Shown piece by piece: positions 55,022 to 63,187 of a DNA stretch of 64,000 nucleotides. The notes under the pieces are model-generated. The model had not been told where the DNA came from, did not search any database, and saw only the letters and a list, made by a program, of their open reading frames with translations. The first letter of the stretch is position 1. Each line of letters opens with the position of its first letter. Origin of the DNA: Solirubrobacter pauli (lineage in GTDB: Bacteria; Actinomycetota; Thermoleophilia; Solirubrobacterales; Solirubrobacteraceae); the NCBI RefSeq assembly GCF_003633755.1, contig NZ_RBIL01000001.1, positions 1,163,426 to 1,227,425 on the forward strand, written 5' to 3'. The position numbers were made by a program, and so were the translations under genes.

Positions 55022-56478
55022 CGGACCGTCACCGGGAGCTTCACGGCCCGCGCGACGCCCGTCGCACCCCGGACCGTGCCGGTGATCCACACCGTCCGGA
55101 CCTTGCCGACCGGCTTCTTCGGCAGCTTGAGCTTGAGCGCCAGCACGCGACCCGGTGCCAATGACCGCCGCAGCGCCGGCCCCTTGAGCGTCCTCGCCTT
55201 CTTCTTCACGCGCACGCTGCCCTCCAGCCGGACCGTGAACGCGCACGGCTGGTCGCAGGTGAGCCGCGCCGTGGTCGTGCGCTTGCGGTCCAGCCGCGGC
55301 TTCACGCTCAACGCCAGGAACGGCGCGGCGGGGACCGACGGGTTCGGCGTCGCGACCGGCGGACCGGCTCCCGGGGCCGGGCGCGGCACGACGAAGATCG
55401 TGACCTTGATCACCTCGGACTCGCTGTAGCCGTTGCTGACCTTGTAGGTCACCGTGTCCTGGCCGGCGAAGTACGGGTTGGGCGTGTAGACGGTGCCGGC
55501 GAGCGTGCCGTTGTCCGGGCCCTTGACGAGCACGAACGAGAGCGGCAGCGAGGACGGGTCGGTGCACGGCGCGGCGGGCAGCTGCACCGGCTGGTCGGCC
55601 CGGGTGCTGACCTGCGCGACGTTGGTCGTGCACGTCGGCGGCACGCTCGAGTAGCAGGAGACGGTCGTGGCCGCGCACGGCTGCCAGTCGACCGCGGTCA
55701 CGCCGACGAGGCCCGGGACCGGCGTCGACGCGGCGCGCTCGGCCACCGGCACGATCCGCGCCTGGCCGTTCGCGTGATAGACGATCGCCGTGCCGTCGGG
55801 TGCGAACCGCGGCGCCGCGACCGGCCCGTCGGTGATGTCGAGCTTGGTCGTCGGCGCGACGCCCGGGCTGACGGCCACGCGCAGGCCGCCGTCGTGCACG
55901 TAGGCGAGCTGCGCGTCCTCGGGCTGCAGGCGGACCGGGGACCACGCGGGTGCGCCGGTGACGCCGGTCTCGACCTCGAGCAGGTGGTTCGAGACGTACA
56001 ACGTGTCTCCGAGCGTGTAGGCCCAGCGCTCGAACGTCGGCCCGTACGCGAACTGCGTCGGCGGGAGGGCGAAGGTGCCCAACGTCGCCTCGCTGCCGCC
56101 GAGCGTCAGCCGCACCCGCCGGTGCTCGCCGTCGGCGATGCGCCGGAAGCCGATGTTGGTGCCGTCGCGCGACCACGCCGGGTCGACGTCGCGGACGCCC
56201 GCGGGCGACCGGAACGCCGAGACCTCCCGCGTGGCGAAGTCGTAGATGGAGATGTTGCCCGCGTACGAGAAGGCGACCTTGTTGCCGTCCGGCGAGACGG
56301 CCAGCCCGGTGATCTCGCCGGTCGGCGACCACAGCGTGCGCAGGCCGGTGCCGTCGGGGTTGACGGCGACGAGCTTGCCGCCGGCGACGGCCACGAGCTG
56401 CCCGTTGTCCGCGAGGGCAGGGGCAGGCGACGCCATGGCGAGCACGGCGCAGGCGAACGCTACGACCGCCGCACGCAT
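55018..56478 (-). CDS. secreted beta-propeller/Ig protein, first of a tandem pair
   Basis: A protein of 486 aa from ATG 56478. It has the same plan as the next gene: signal peptide (MRAAVVAFACAVLAMAS..., to about 23), propeller blades (VSPDGNKVAFSYAG, AWSRDGTNIGFRR, FAPDGTAIVYHANG), a Cys-containing link, an Ig/cadherin-like module (NPYFAGQDTVTYKVSN) and a C-terminal basic domain with a Cys pair (LTCDQPCAF). The two genes arose by duplication and are co-translated. Sequence similarity is moderate, so the event is old. Confidence 0.85.
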   Translation of the reverse strand: MRAAVVAFACAVLAMASPAPALADNGQLVAVAGGKLVAVNPDGTGLRTLWSPTGEITGLAVSPDGNKVAFSYAGNISIYDFATREVSAFRSPAGVRDVDPAWSRDGTNIGFRRIADGEHRRVRLTLGGSEATLGTFALPPTQFAYGPTFERWAYTLGDTLYVSNHLLEVETGVTGAPAWSPVRLQPEDAQLAYVHDGGLRVAVSPGVAPTTKLDITDGPVAAPRFAPDGTAIVYHANGQARIVPVAERAASTPVPGLVGVTAVDWQPCAATTVSCYSSVPPTCTTNVAQVSTRADQPVQLPAAPCTDPSSLPLSFVLVKGPDNGTLAGTVYTPNPYFAGQDTVTYKVSNGYSESEVIKVTIFVVPRPAPGAGPPVATPNPSVPAAPFLALSVKPRLDRKRTTTARLTCDQPCAFTVRLEGSVRVKKKARTLKGPALRRSLAPGRVLALKLKLPKKPVGKVRTVWITGTVRGATGVARAVKLPVTVR

Positions 56479-56531
56479 GCCGAGAATGTAGGGGCGTCGG
56501 CCCGGTTGTGGACGGGCACTGGACGAATGAG

Positions 56532-57506
56532 TTACCCGCTCAGGTCGTCCCGGGCGGCGGCGCCGGGATCGATCGCGCCGCGGGCGAGGATGGCGCTGGC
56601 CGCGCTGGCCGGATCCAGCCGGCGCGCGACGACCTCGTCGAGCAGCGACTGGACCTCCGCGTCCTCGCGCAGGGACGCCTCCAGCGCGCGGCGCAGGCGC
56701 ATCGTCGCGATGCCCAGGACCTCGCTCATGAGGTTCCGGCGGCGGCGCTCGGACAGCGTGCCCTCGGCCTCCACGTACGCCCGGTGCTCGGACAGCTTGG
56801 AGGCCAGCTCGGCCACGCCCTCGCCGCGCGCGGCCTCGGTCTTGAGGATCGGGACCTTCCAGCCCTCGTGCGGCGCGAGGGCGAGCACGCCGCGGATCTC
56901 GCGCACCATCGTGTCGGCGAGCGGGTGGTCGGCCTTGTTGACGACGATGATGTCCGGGATCTCCATCACGCCCGCCTTCAGCGCCTGGATCGAGTCGCCG
57001 GAGCCGGGGATGAGCACGAGCACGACCGAGTCGGCGTGGTCGATCACGTCGACCTCCGCCTGCCCCACGCCGACCGTCTCCAGGAACACGTCGTCCTTGC
57101 CGGCCGCGTCCATCAACAGCGCCGCCTGCAGCGACGCCTCGGCCAGGCCGCCGAGCGCGCCGCGCGTCGCCATCGACCGGATGAACACGCCCGGGTCGAG
57201 GAAGTGCTCGGTCAGGCGGATCCGGTCGCCCAGCAGCGCGCCGCCACGGAACGGTGACGACGGGTCGATCGACAGCACCGCGACCTGCCGGTCGGCTGCC
57301 CGCTGGACGCGGATCAACGCCCCGATCAGCGTCGACTTGCCGGCGCCGGGCGGGCCGGTGAAGCCGACCACGGACGCGTTGCCGGTCCTCGGGTAGACGG
57401 CCTTGACGAGCTCCCAGCCGGCGGGATCGTCGTCCTCGACCAGCGAGATCCCGCGCGCCAGCGCCCGCTTGTCGCCGTTCAGCAGCCGCTCGGAGAGATC
57501 CGACAT
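56532..57506 (-). CDS. meaB: MeaB/ArgK-type GTPase, chaperone of B12-dependent mutases
   Basis: A protein of 324 aa. G1 GFTGPPGAGKST near 48, switch region FLETVGVGQAEVD near 142, G4 VVNKADHPLAD near 189, and the C-terminal dimerisation arm. It loads and protects the cobalamin cofactor of methylmalonyl-CoA mutase and its relatives in the cytosol. No mutase large subunit adjoins it. A matching small B12 domain lies at 37654-38055. It is divergent from the acyltransferase at 57536 with 29 nt between. Confidence 0.95.
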   Translation of the reverse strand: MSDLSERLLNGDKRALARGISLVEDDDPAGWELVKAVYPRTGNASVVGFTGPPGAGKSTLIGALIRVQRAADRQVAVLSIDPSSPFRGGALLGDRIRLTEHFLDPGVFIRSMATRGALGGLAEASLQAALLMDAAGKDDVFLETVGVGQAEVDVIDHADSVVLVLIPGSGDSIQALKAGVMEIPDIIVVNKADHPLADTMVREIRGVLALAPHEGWKVPILKTEAARGEGVAELASKLSEHRAYVEAEGTLSERRRRNLMSEVLGIATMRLRRALEASLREDAEVQSLLDEVVARRLDPASAASAILARGAIDPGAAARDDLSG

Positions 57507-57535
57507 CGAGCGCCGCAGAATATCCTCGGAGGAAG

Positions 57536-58138
57536 ATGGCGCCGTTGACGCTCCTGCGCTTCATGGCGCGCAACCGCATGCTCAACCCCAAGTACGCGCG
57601 GCTGATCGCGCGCTGGGCGTGGCTGAAGCTGCGCTGGGGCAAGCGGCTGCAGACCGACGGGCTGTGCTTCGTCAGCCCGAACGTCACCTTCGAGATCGGC
57701 AAGGACGCGGTGTTGCGACTCGGCCGCTGGTCGTGGATCGGCCACGGCACGAAGATCCGCATCCACGAGGGCGTCTGCGAGATCGGCGCGAAGACCGTGC
57801 TCGGCCAGGAGTGCACGATCTCGGCCTTCCAGCACGTCTCGATCGGCCGTGAGTGCGTGATCGCCGACCGCGTGATGCTGATCGACTTCGACCACGGCGT
57901 GACCGAGGTCGAGCGCCCGATCCGCGCGCAGGGCATCTACAAGCGCGACGTGCGGGTCGGCTCGAACAACTGGATCGGCTACGGCGCGTGCATCCTGCGC
58001 GGCGTGACCGTCGGCGACAACTGCGTGATCGGCTCGAACACGGTCGTCACGAAGGACGTCAAGTCCAACGCGGTGGTCGCCGGCGCGCCCGCGAAGCTGC
58101 TGCGGATGCGGGAGACCCCGAAGACGCTCAGATGGTGA
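57536..58138 (+). CDS. hexapeptide-repeat acyltransferase
   Basis: A protein of 200 aa with a GGAGGAAG ribosome site. An N-terminal basic helical part (about 1-45) is followed by left-handed beta-helix repeats (VTFEIGKDAVLRLG, CEIGAKTVLGQECTIS, VRVGSNNWIGYGACIL, VTVGDNCVIGSNTVVTKD) and the C-terminal cap AVVAGAPAKLLR. The catalytic His is probably in FDHGV near 122. Such enzymes acetylate sugars or related polymers. An envelope glycan acceptor is likely but not shown. Its stop overlaps the next gene start. Confidence 0.9.
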   Translation: MAPLTLLRFMARNRMLNPKYARLIARWAWLKLRWGKRLQTDGLCFVSPNVTFEIGKDAVLRLGRWSWIGHGTKIRIHEGVCEIGAKTVLGQECTISAFQHVSIGRECVIADRVMLIDFDHGVTEVERPIRAQGIYKRDVRVGSNNWIGYGACILRGVTVGDNCVIGSNTVVTKDVKSNAVVAGAPAKLLRMRETPKTLRW

Positions 58139-58371
58139 GCGACGACGACATCGAGCGCACGATCCTCGAGCTGCTCGCCCAGCGCGACGAGGGCAAGACG
58201 ATCTGCCCGTCAGAGGCGGCACGTGCGCTGGCGGACGACTTCCGGCCGCTGATGGACGACGTGCGGCGCGTGGCCGACGGGATGGCGCAGGTCGAGATCA
58301 CGCAGAAAGGCCGCGTCGTGGAAGACCTCGACGCGGCCCGTGGCCCGATCCGGCTGCGTTTGAAGCGCTAG
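58132..58371 (+). CDS. DUF3253 small winged-helix protein
   Basis: A protein of 79 aa from ATG 58132, which overlaps the end of the acyltransferase gene. The pattern DIERTILELLAQRDEGKTICPSEAARAL and VEITQKGRVVED is that of the DUF3253 family, predicted winged helix. Function unknown. Its 3' end overlaps the convergent Rpf gene by 4 bp. Confidence 0.85.
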   Translation: MVSDDDIERTILELLAQRDEGKTICPSEAARALADDFRPLMDDVRRVADGMAQVEITQKGRVVEDLDAARGPIRLRLKR

Positions 58372-58991
58372 GACGCGTCTTCGTCGAGGCCGAGCTGCTC
58401 GGAGCAGGACGGCCACGGCGCGGTGCCGCGCGCCTGGAAGAGCTTGTAGGCGAGCTGGTCCTGCGTGGCCTCGTCGGCCTCCGCGGGGCTGCCCGTGCCG
58501 CCCATGGCCTCCCAGGTGGGCTGGGAGAACTGGTACTTGCCGAAGTAGCGGCCGTTGGACGACTCGGCCGCGATGTTCCCGCCGGACTCGCACTGGGCGA
58601 TCTGATCGAGGATCGCCTTGTGCTCGGCCGGGATCGGCGTCGCGGCGAGCGGGGCGGAGTTCTGCGGCTGGCCGAGGAGGCCGAGCGAGCGCAGCGTGGC
58701 CGTGTCGGCCTTGCCGGTGACCTTCAGGCCGTTGCGGCGCTGGTAGGTCTTCAGCGCGCGCTTGGTCTTCGGGCCGAAGACGCCGTCGGCCTTGATGCCG
58801 AGCGCCTTCTGGATCTGCTTCGTCGTCGGCTTCTTGGGCTTCGCCGGAGCGGTCTGCGCGGGCGCCTGCGCGGCCGGCTGCGACTCCGCGCCGCCCGTCT
58901 GGGCGAACGCGGGCGCGCTCAGCGCGAGCGTGCCGGCCACGACAAGCGCGGCCAAGCGGCGTAACGACGACGAATCAACTGCTGTGGGCAC
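58368..58991 (-). CDS. Rpf-like transglycosylase with peptidoglycan-binding domain
   Basis: A protein of 207 aa from GTG 58991, AAGGAG 9 nt upstream. Signal peptide (cleavage after Ala30), an Ala/Pro linker, a PG_binding_1 domain (about 57-105; ALGIKADGVFGPKTKRALKTYQ) and an Rpf-type domain with the catalytic Glu in IAQCESGGNIAAE near 133 and FGKYQFSQPTWEAMGG. Secreted. It cuts glycan strands of the wall, and Rpf proteins wake dormant cells. The long leader carries a c-di-AMP riboswitch (59005-59152), a known control of rpf genes in actinobacteria. Confidence 0.95.
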   Translation of the reverse strand: MPTAVDSSSLRRLAALVVAGTLALSAPAFAQTGGAESQPAAQAPAQTAPAKPKKPTTKQIQKALGIKADGVFGPKTKRALKTYQRRNGLKVTGKADTATLRSLGLLGQPQNSAPLAATPIPAEHKAILDQIAQCESGGNIAAESSNGRYFGKYQFSQPTWEAMGGTGSPAEADEATQDQLAYKLFQARGTAPWPSCSEQLGLDEDAS

Positions 58992-59004
58992 GTCTGGTGA
59001 CTCC

Positions 59005-59152
59005 TTGGTCTCATCGCGCCTACGGGGTTAGCTGTCGGGCTCGCGCGTAGACCTGCGCTACGCCGTCACTGACGGCGATTCGCCCCGGGAGCGTGACCAA
59101 CGCTCCATCGGTTCCCCCGCTCCCACCCAGACAGACCAGGCGGGACTCGGCT
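59005..59152 (-). ncRNA. ydaO-type cyclic di-AMP riboswitch
   Basis: The minus strand before the rpf gene shows the conserved blocks of the ydaO/yuaA class in the right order: GGGGGAACCGAUGG (near 59118-59105), GGGGCGAAUCGCC (59086-59074), a variable hairpin GCCGUCAGUGACGGC, and GACAGCUAACCCCGUAGG (near 59036-59019). The 3' closing stem meets GAGACC and the ribosome site AAGGAG (59006-59001). High c-di-AMP normally turns the downstream wall-lytic gene off. Whether this acts at transcription or at ribosome binding is not clear, since no U-run was found. Exact ends are approximate. Confidence 0.88.
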
Positions 59153-59220
59153 CTTATGCGGGCGACACTCTACACATCGCCTCATCCGAATGATCGACCG
59201 GCGGGCCTTGAGACTTGAGG

Positions 59221-60495
59221 CTAGGGCTGGACGAATGCCCAGTCCGCGAGGTTCGGCGCGAGGTTGCGAAGCTCGTCGGACGACCCGTCCACGAGCGCCG
59301 CCTCGAACGCCGCCCGGTGCGCCTCCGCACGCTCGCGGGGGTACTCGCCCGCGCTGGCGTTGGCGATCTGGAAGGCCCAGTCCGAGCTCTGCAGCGCGAG
59401 CAGCTCGCGCAGCGCACGCGGGCCGGCCTCCGTGCCGAGCGCGGTCAACTCCGCACGACGCTGCGCCCACGCGATGCCGCCCGCCCGGGGCGCGCTCCAC
59501 GTGCGCAGGTCCCGTCCCTCGCCCCAGCTCGTCGGCGGCACCTCCGCCGGCGCGGGCGCCGGGTCGTCGACCGCGACGGGCACCACGTGGGCCAGCTCGA
59601 GCACGCGCTCGAGGAACGTCACGCCCTCGTGCCAGTGGTGGCCGAACAGCTCGGTGTCGAAGGCCACGACGGCGCCCTCTGTGAGATCCCGCACGAAGCG
59701 CTCCGCGTCCACGCGCGCGCGGGCGTGACCGCGCTCCGGGTCGTACGCGGTGCCGTCGACCGCCCACGCCTGGTGCGCGTGCGCGGTCAGCCGGTTCGTG
59801 TCGCGGTAATCGCCGTGCGACGGGTAGCCGCGGTGGTCCCAGACGAGGTCGATGCCGTGCCGGTCGAGCGGGACGAGCGCGATGCCGGCCTCGGTCCGGC
59901 GCGGATCGCCGACGCCCACGTTGGTCCAGTCGACGCAGGTGACGTGGACGCCGGCCTCCTCGAGCAGATGGTCGATCCACGGCGCGTGCGCGCACTCGGG
60001 CAGCCAGAAGCCGCCGTGCCAGGCGCCGAAGCGCTCGCGGTGCGAGGCGATCCCGGTCTCCACCTGCAAGCGCAAGCCGGCGTCGGTCGCGAGCAGCGGC
60101 AGGACGGCGTGCGTGGCCGCCGACGTCCACTGCACGTGCGGGCGGAAGGCGGCGATCAGGTCGCCGCGGCGCTCGAGCGCGTCCGCGGCCTGCTCGTAGC
60201 GGTGGGCGCTGTACTCGAGCTGCGGGTGGTCCGGGAGGTCGAGGGCGTGCGAGGCGGGCCGGATCTCACGCAGGAAGCGCAGGCAGCGGTCGAGCGCGCC
60301 CGGCGCCTCCAGCTGGTCGGCCAGCACGGGCGTGATCGACAGCGTGACCTTGCCCGGGTGGCGGTCGAGCACGTCCAGCAGCGGCAGGTAGCTGGTGGCG
60401 ACCGCCTCCCACAGCCACTCCTCGCCGAACGGCCACGTCCCGAAGCCCTCGACGTAGGGCATGTGCGTGTGCAGGACGATCGAGCAGCGCTTCAC
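59221..60495 (-). CDS. GH57 1,4-alpha-glucan branching enzyme type
   Basis: A protein of 424 aa from GTG 60495, overlapping the methyltransferase stop (GTGA). Family 57 marks: HTHMPYVEGFGTWPFGEEWL at the N-terminus, nucleophile Glu in GFWLPECAH near 163, acid/base Asp in FDTELFGHHWHEG near 278. A C-terminal helical domain follows. It makes alpha-1,6 branches in alpha-glucans. Pairing with a methyltransferase gene resembles the mycobacterial Rv3030-Rv3031 pair of methylglucose lipopolysaccharide synthesis. The partner glucosyltransferase is not adjacent. Confidence 0.92.
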   Translation of the reverse strand: MKRCSIVLHTHMPYVEGFGTWPFGEEWLWEAVATSYLPLLDVLDRHPGKVTLSITPVLADQLEAPGALDRCLRFLREIRPASHALDLPDHPQLEYSAHRYEQAADALERRGDLIAAFRPHVQWTSAATHAVLPLLATDAGLRLQVETGIASHRERFGAWHGGFWLPECAHAPWIDHLLEEAGVHVTCVDWTNVGVGDPRRTEAGIALVPLDRHGIDLVWDHRGYPSHGDYRDTNRLTAHAHQAWAVDGTAYDPERGHARARVDAERFVRDLTEGAVVAFDTELFGHHWHEGVTFLERVLELAHVVPVAVDDPAPAPAEVPPTSWGEGRDLRTWSAPRAGGIAWAQRRAELTALGTEAGPRALRELLALQSSDWAFQIANASAGEYPRERAEAHRAAFEAALVDGSSDELRNLAPNLADWAFVQP

Positions 60496-61256
60496 GGGCG
60501 CAGCACCGCCAGCAGGTCCAGGCTGCGGTCGAGCGCGCCCGCGCGCAGCGTGAAGTCGCGGGCGCTGATGGCCGGGTTGAAGCGCTCGTAGAACGGGCGC
60601 GTGAGGTGCAGCGACTGATGCACCCGGTCCCAGCCCAGGTGCTCGATCGCCACCTGATGCGCGCGCAGCTTGCGCGCGTGGAACAGCCCGAGCAGCTCGA
60701 CGCGCGAGAAGTGACGCTCGCACAGCTCCCGGTACTCGTCCGGCTTGTACTCGCGGACGTGCCACGGGTTGCCCGAGCGCTCCTCGCCCTTGGGCGCGAG
60801 CGTGAGCACGTTCGGCGTGGAGACGTAGGCGACGCCGTCCGGCTCGATCAGCGACCGGATGTGGGCGAGCATCGCGTCCGGGTCCTGGATGTGCTCGATC
60901 GTCTGCAGGAACACGACGCAGTCGACGTCGCCCTGCCAGATCTCCACCATCGTGCGCTCGAACTCGACCCGCTTGTACTTGGCCTTGGCGTGCTCGAAGG
61001 CCTCCGGGTTCGCGTCGACGCCGATCACGTGCGCGGCGGTGTTGGCCAGCACGTCGGCGCCGTAGCCCTCACCGCTCGCCAGGTCCACCACCCGGCGGCC
61101 GTGCACGCGGTCGGCGATCCACTCGTAGACCACCAGATGCCGGCGGAACCAGTAGTTCTCCTCCGGGACGTCGGGGAGCGTGCGCTCGCCGGTGAGGTGC
61201 AGCGGCGGGACGCCCTCGGGCTGGTCGCGCTGGACGTAGAGCTGTTGTTCGGGCAC
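60492..61256 (-). CDS. SAM-dependent methyltransferase
   Basis: A protein of 254 aa, class I fold: VVDLASGEGYGADVLA near 57 (SAM loop), VIGVDANPEA near 78, and VVFLQTIEHIQDPDAML near 114. The N-terminus LTGERTLPDVPEENYWFRRHLVVYEW and the position before GH57 match the Rv3030-like methyltransferases thought to act in polymethylated polysaccharide synthesis. The true acceptor is not known. It begins 13 nt after the photolyase stop, so all three minus-strand genes may share a transcript. Confidence 0.88.
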   Translation of the reverse strand: MPEQQLYVQRDQPEGVPPLHLTGERTLPDVPEENYWFRRHLVVYEWIADRVHGRRVVDLASGEGYGADVLANTAAHVIGVDANPEAFEHAKAKYKRVEFERTMVEIWQGDVDCVVFLQTIEHIQDPDAMLAHIRSLIEPDGVAYVSTPNVLTLAPKGEERSGNPWHVREYKPDEYRELCERHFSRVELLGLFHARKLRAHQVAIEHLGWDRVHQSLHLTRPFYERFNPAISARDFTLRAGALDRSLDLLAVLRP

Positions 61257-61269
61257 TCAGCGCGGCAGC

Positions 61270-62529
61270 TTACGTGCCGCGGGCACGCCCGTACGCCTCC
61301 ATCGTCCGCTTGCGCTCCACCGCATGGTCGACGATCGGCGTGATCGTCTGGCTGTCCGGCGCCCAACGCGCCACGTAGTCGCCGTCGGGGTCGTGCCGCT
61401 GGAGCTGCAACGTGGGGTTGTAGAAGCGCCGGTAGAGCGGCGCGGGATCGACGCCGACGGACGAGATCCACTGCCAGTTGCCGTTGTTCTGGGCGACGTC
61501 GCCGTCGATCAGGTAGCGCATGAAGTGCTGCTCGCCGCGCCGCCAGTCGATGTGCAGGTCCTTGACCAGGAAGCTCGCCGTGATCAGCCGGGCGCGGTTG
61601 TGCATCCAGCCCGTCTGCGCGAGCTGGCGCATACCCGCGTCGACCGCGGGATAGCCCGTGCGGCCCTCGCACCACGCGTGGAAGTGCTCGTCCTCGCCCT
61701 CCCACTCGATCGCGTCCATCTCCGCCTGGTGGGCGTGGCGGGTGTTGCGCGGGTGCTTGAGCAGGACGTGCGCGTAGAAGTCGCGCCACGCGAGCTGGCG
61801 GGCGAACTTGCCGCTCGAGCGGGTCTCCAGCTCGCGGGCGCTGACGCAGCCGAAGTGCAGGTAGGCGGACAGGCGCGAGGTCTGCAGCGCCATGTTCACC
61901 CGCGCGTCGTCGTAGGTCGCCGGGTCGAACGCGAGCATCTGCCTGCGGCCGGCCGCCTCTCCCCCGTGCTGGTCGCCGCGCTTGCCGGGCGCCGGGATCG
62001 TGCCGACCGCGAGGTTCGACGGCACCGTGACCGTGCGCGGCGCGCCGAGCACGTCCCGCCGCGGCAGCTCGCGCCACGCGCGCCAGAACGGGGAGAAGAC
62101 GCTGTAGGGCTTGACCTTGCCGATGTCGGCGATGAAGTTGCCGGGCGTGCGGCGCGGCTCGACGCCGGCCTCGGTCAGCGCCGCCTCGACCCGCTGGTCG
62201 CGCCCCATCGCGAACGGCGAGACGTCGGACGCGAAGTACGTGGCGGTGGCTCCGTGCTCACGCGCCAACCGCGGCAGCTCCTGCTCCGGCGTGCCGCGCA
62301 CCACCACCAGGTTGCCGCCGCGCTCTTGCAGCGCCTTGCGCAGGTCCTTCAGGCAGTCGAGCAGGAACGCCGCGCGGTACTCGCTCTCGAACCGTCCTTC
62401 CAGCAGCCGCGGGTCCAGCACGAACACCGGCACGACGCGCTCGAACGCGTCCAGCGCGGCCCGCAGCGGCGGGTGGTCGTGCACGCGCAGATCGCGCCGG
62501 AACCAGACGAGGGCGGTCGTGGCCATCAT
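61270..62529 (-). CDS. phr: deoxyribodipyrimidine photo-lyase
   Basis: A protein of 419 aa from ATG 62529 (ATG 62526 also possible). N-terminal antenna-cofactor domain begins ALVWFRRDLRVHDHP. The C-terminal FAD domain has WMHNRARLITASFLVKDL and DGDVAQNNGNWQWISSVGVDPAPLYRRFYNP, with the Trp/Asn/Asp positions of class I CPD photolyases. It uses blue light to split pyrimidine dimers. The distance between the antenna and FAD domains includes a hydrophilic linker. The start lies 34 nt from the divergent LON gene. Confidence 0.95.
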   Translation of the reverse strand: MMATTALVWFRRDLRVHDHPPLRAALDAFERVVPVFVLDPRLLEGRFESEYRAAFLLDCLKDLRKALQERGGNLVVVRGTPEQELPRLAREHGATATYFASDVSPFAMGRDQRVEAALTEAGVEPRRTPGNFIADIGKVKPYSVFSPFWRAWRELPRRDVLGAPRTVTVPSNLAVGTIPAPGKRGDQHGGEAAGRRQMLAFDPATYDDARVNMALQTSRLSAYLHFGCVSARELETRSSGKFARQLAWRDFYAHVLLKHPRNTRHAHQAEMDAIEWEGEDEHFHAWCEGRTGYPAVDAGMRQLAQTGWMHNRARLITASFLVKDLHIDWRRGEQHFMRYLIDGDVAQNNGNWQWISSVGVDPAPLYRRFYNPTLQLQRHDPDGDYVARWAPDSQTITPIVDHAVERKRTMEAYGRARGT

Positions 62530-62563
62530 CCGCTTTACGGGGTGAGCCGTAGACTGGATCGTC

Positions 62564-63187
62564 GTGGAGACGGTGCGCGATTTCCCGCTGTTCCCGCTCG
62601 GCTTGGTCGCCCTGCCGAGCGAGCTGATCCCGCTCCACATCTTCGAGGAGCGCTACAAGGCGATGGTCGCGCGCTGCCTGGAGGAGGAGTCCGAGTTCGG
62701 CATCGTCTGGCTCGCCGACGACGGGCTGCGGCCGATCGGCTGCGCCTGCGAGATCGCCGAGGTGCTCGAGCGGATGCCCGACGGGCGCATCAACCTCCTC
62801 GCGCGCGGGACGCGGCCGTTCCGGATCGACTCGCGCCAGGATGAGCTCGCGTACCCGGCGGGCGTCGTGGAGTTCCTCGACGACCGCGACGAGCCGCTCG
62901 ACGAGGACGCCGCCGCGGCCGCCCACGGCGCCTACGCCGAGCTCGTGCTGCAGGCCACGGACAAGACGCCGGACCCGGACGAGATCGCCGCGATGAGCGC
63001 CTACGCGATGGCCGCGACCGTCGAGTTCGGGCTGGACGCCAAGCAGGGCCTGCTCGACCTGCGCTCGGAGACCGCGCGCATGAAGCTCGTCGCGCGGCTG
63101 TGCCGCGCCGCGATCAAGCGGCTCGACTTCATCGACCGCGCGCAGGCCCGCGCGCGGTCGAACGGCAAGGTCCACTTCACGGGTTGA
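62564..63187 (+). CDS. LON substrate-binding-domain protein without protease
   Basis: A protein of 207 aa. It begins RDFPLFPLGLVALPSELIPLHIFEERYKAMV, the classic N-terminal domain of Lon, but there is no AAA+ or Ser-Lys protease part. Stand-alone LON proteins are common in actinobacteria and their work is not settled. They may bind unfolded proteins. The C-terminal helix bundle is complete. The end overlaps the convergent ankyrin gene by 11 bp. Confidence 0.92.
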   Translation: METVRDFPLFPLGLVALPSELIPLHIFEERYKAMVARCLEEESEFGIVWLADDGLRPIGCACEIAEVLERMPDGRINLLARGTRPFRIDSRQDELAYPAGVVEFLDDRDEPLDEDAAAAAHGAYAELVLQATDKTPDPDEIAAMSAYAMAATVEFGLDAKQGLLDLRSETARMKLVARLCRAAIKRLDFIDRAQARARSNGKVHFTG

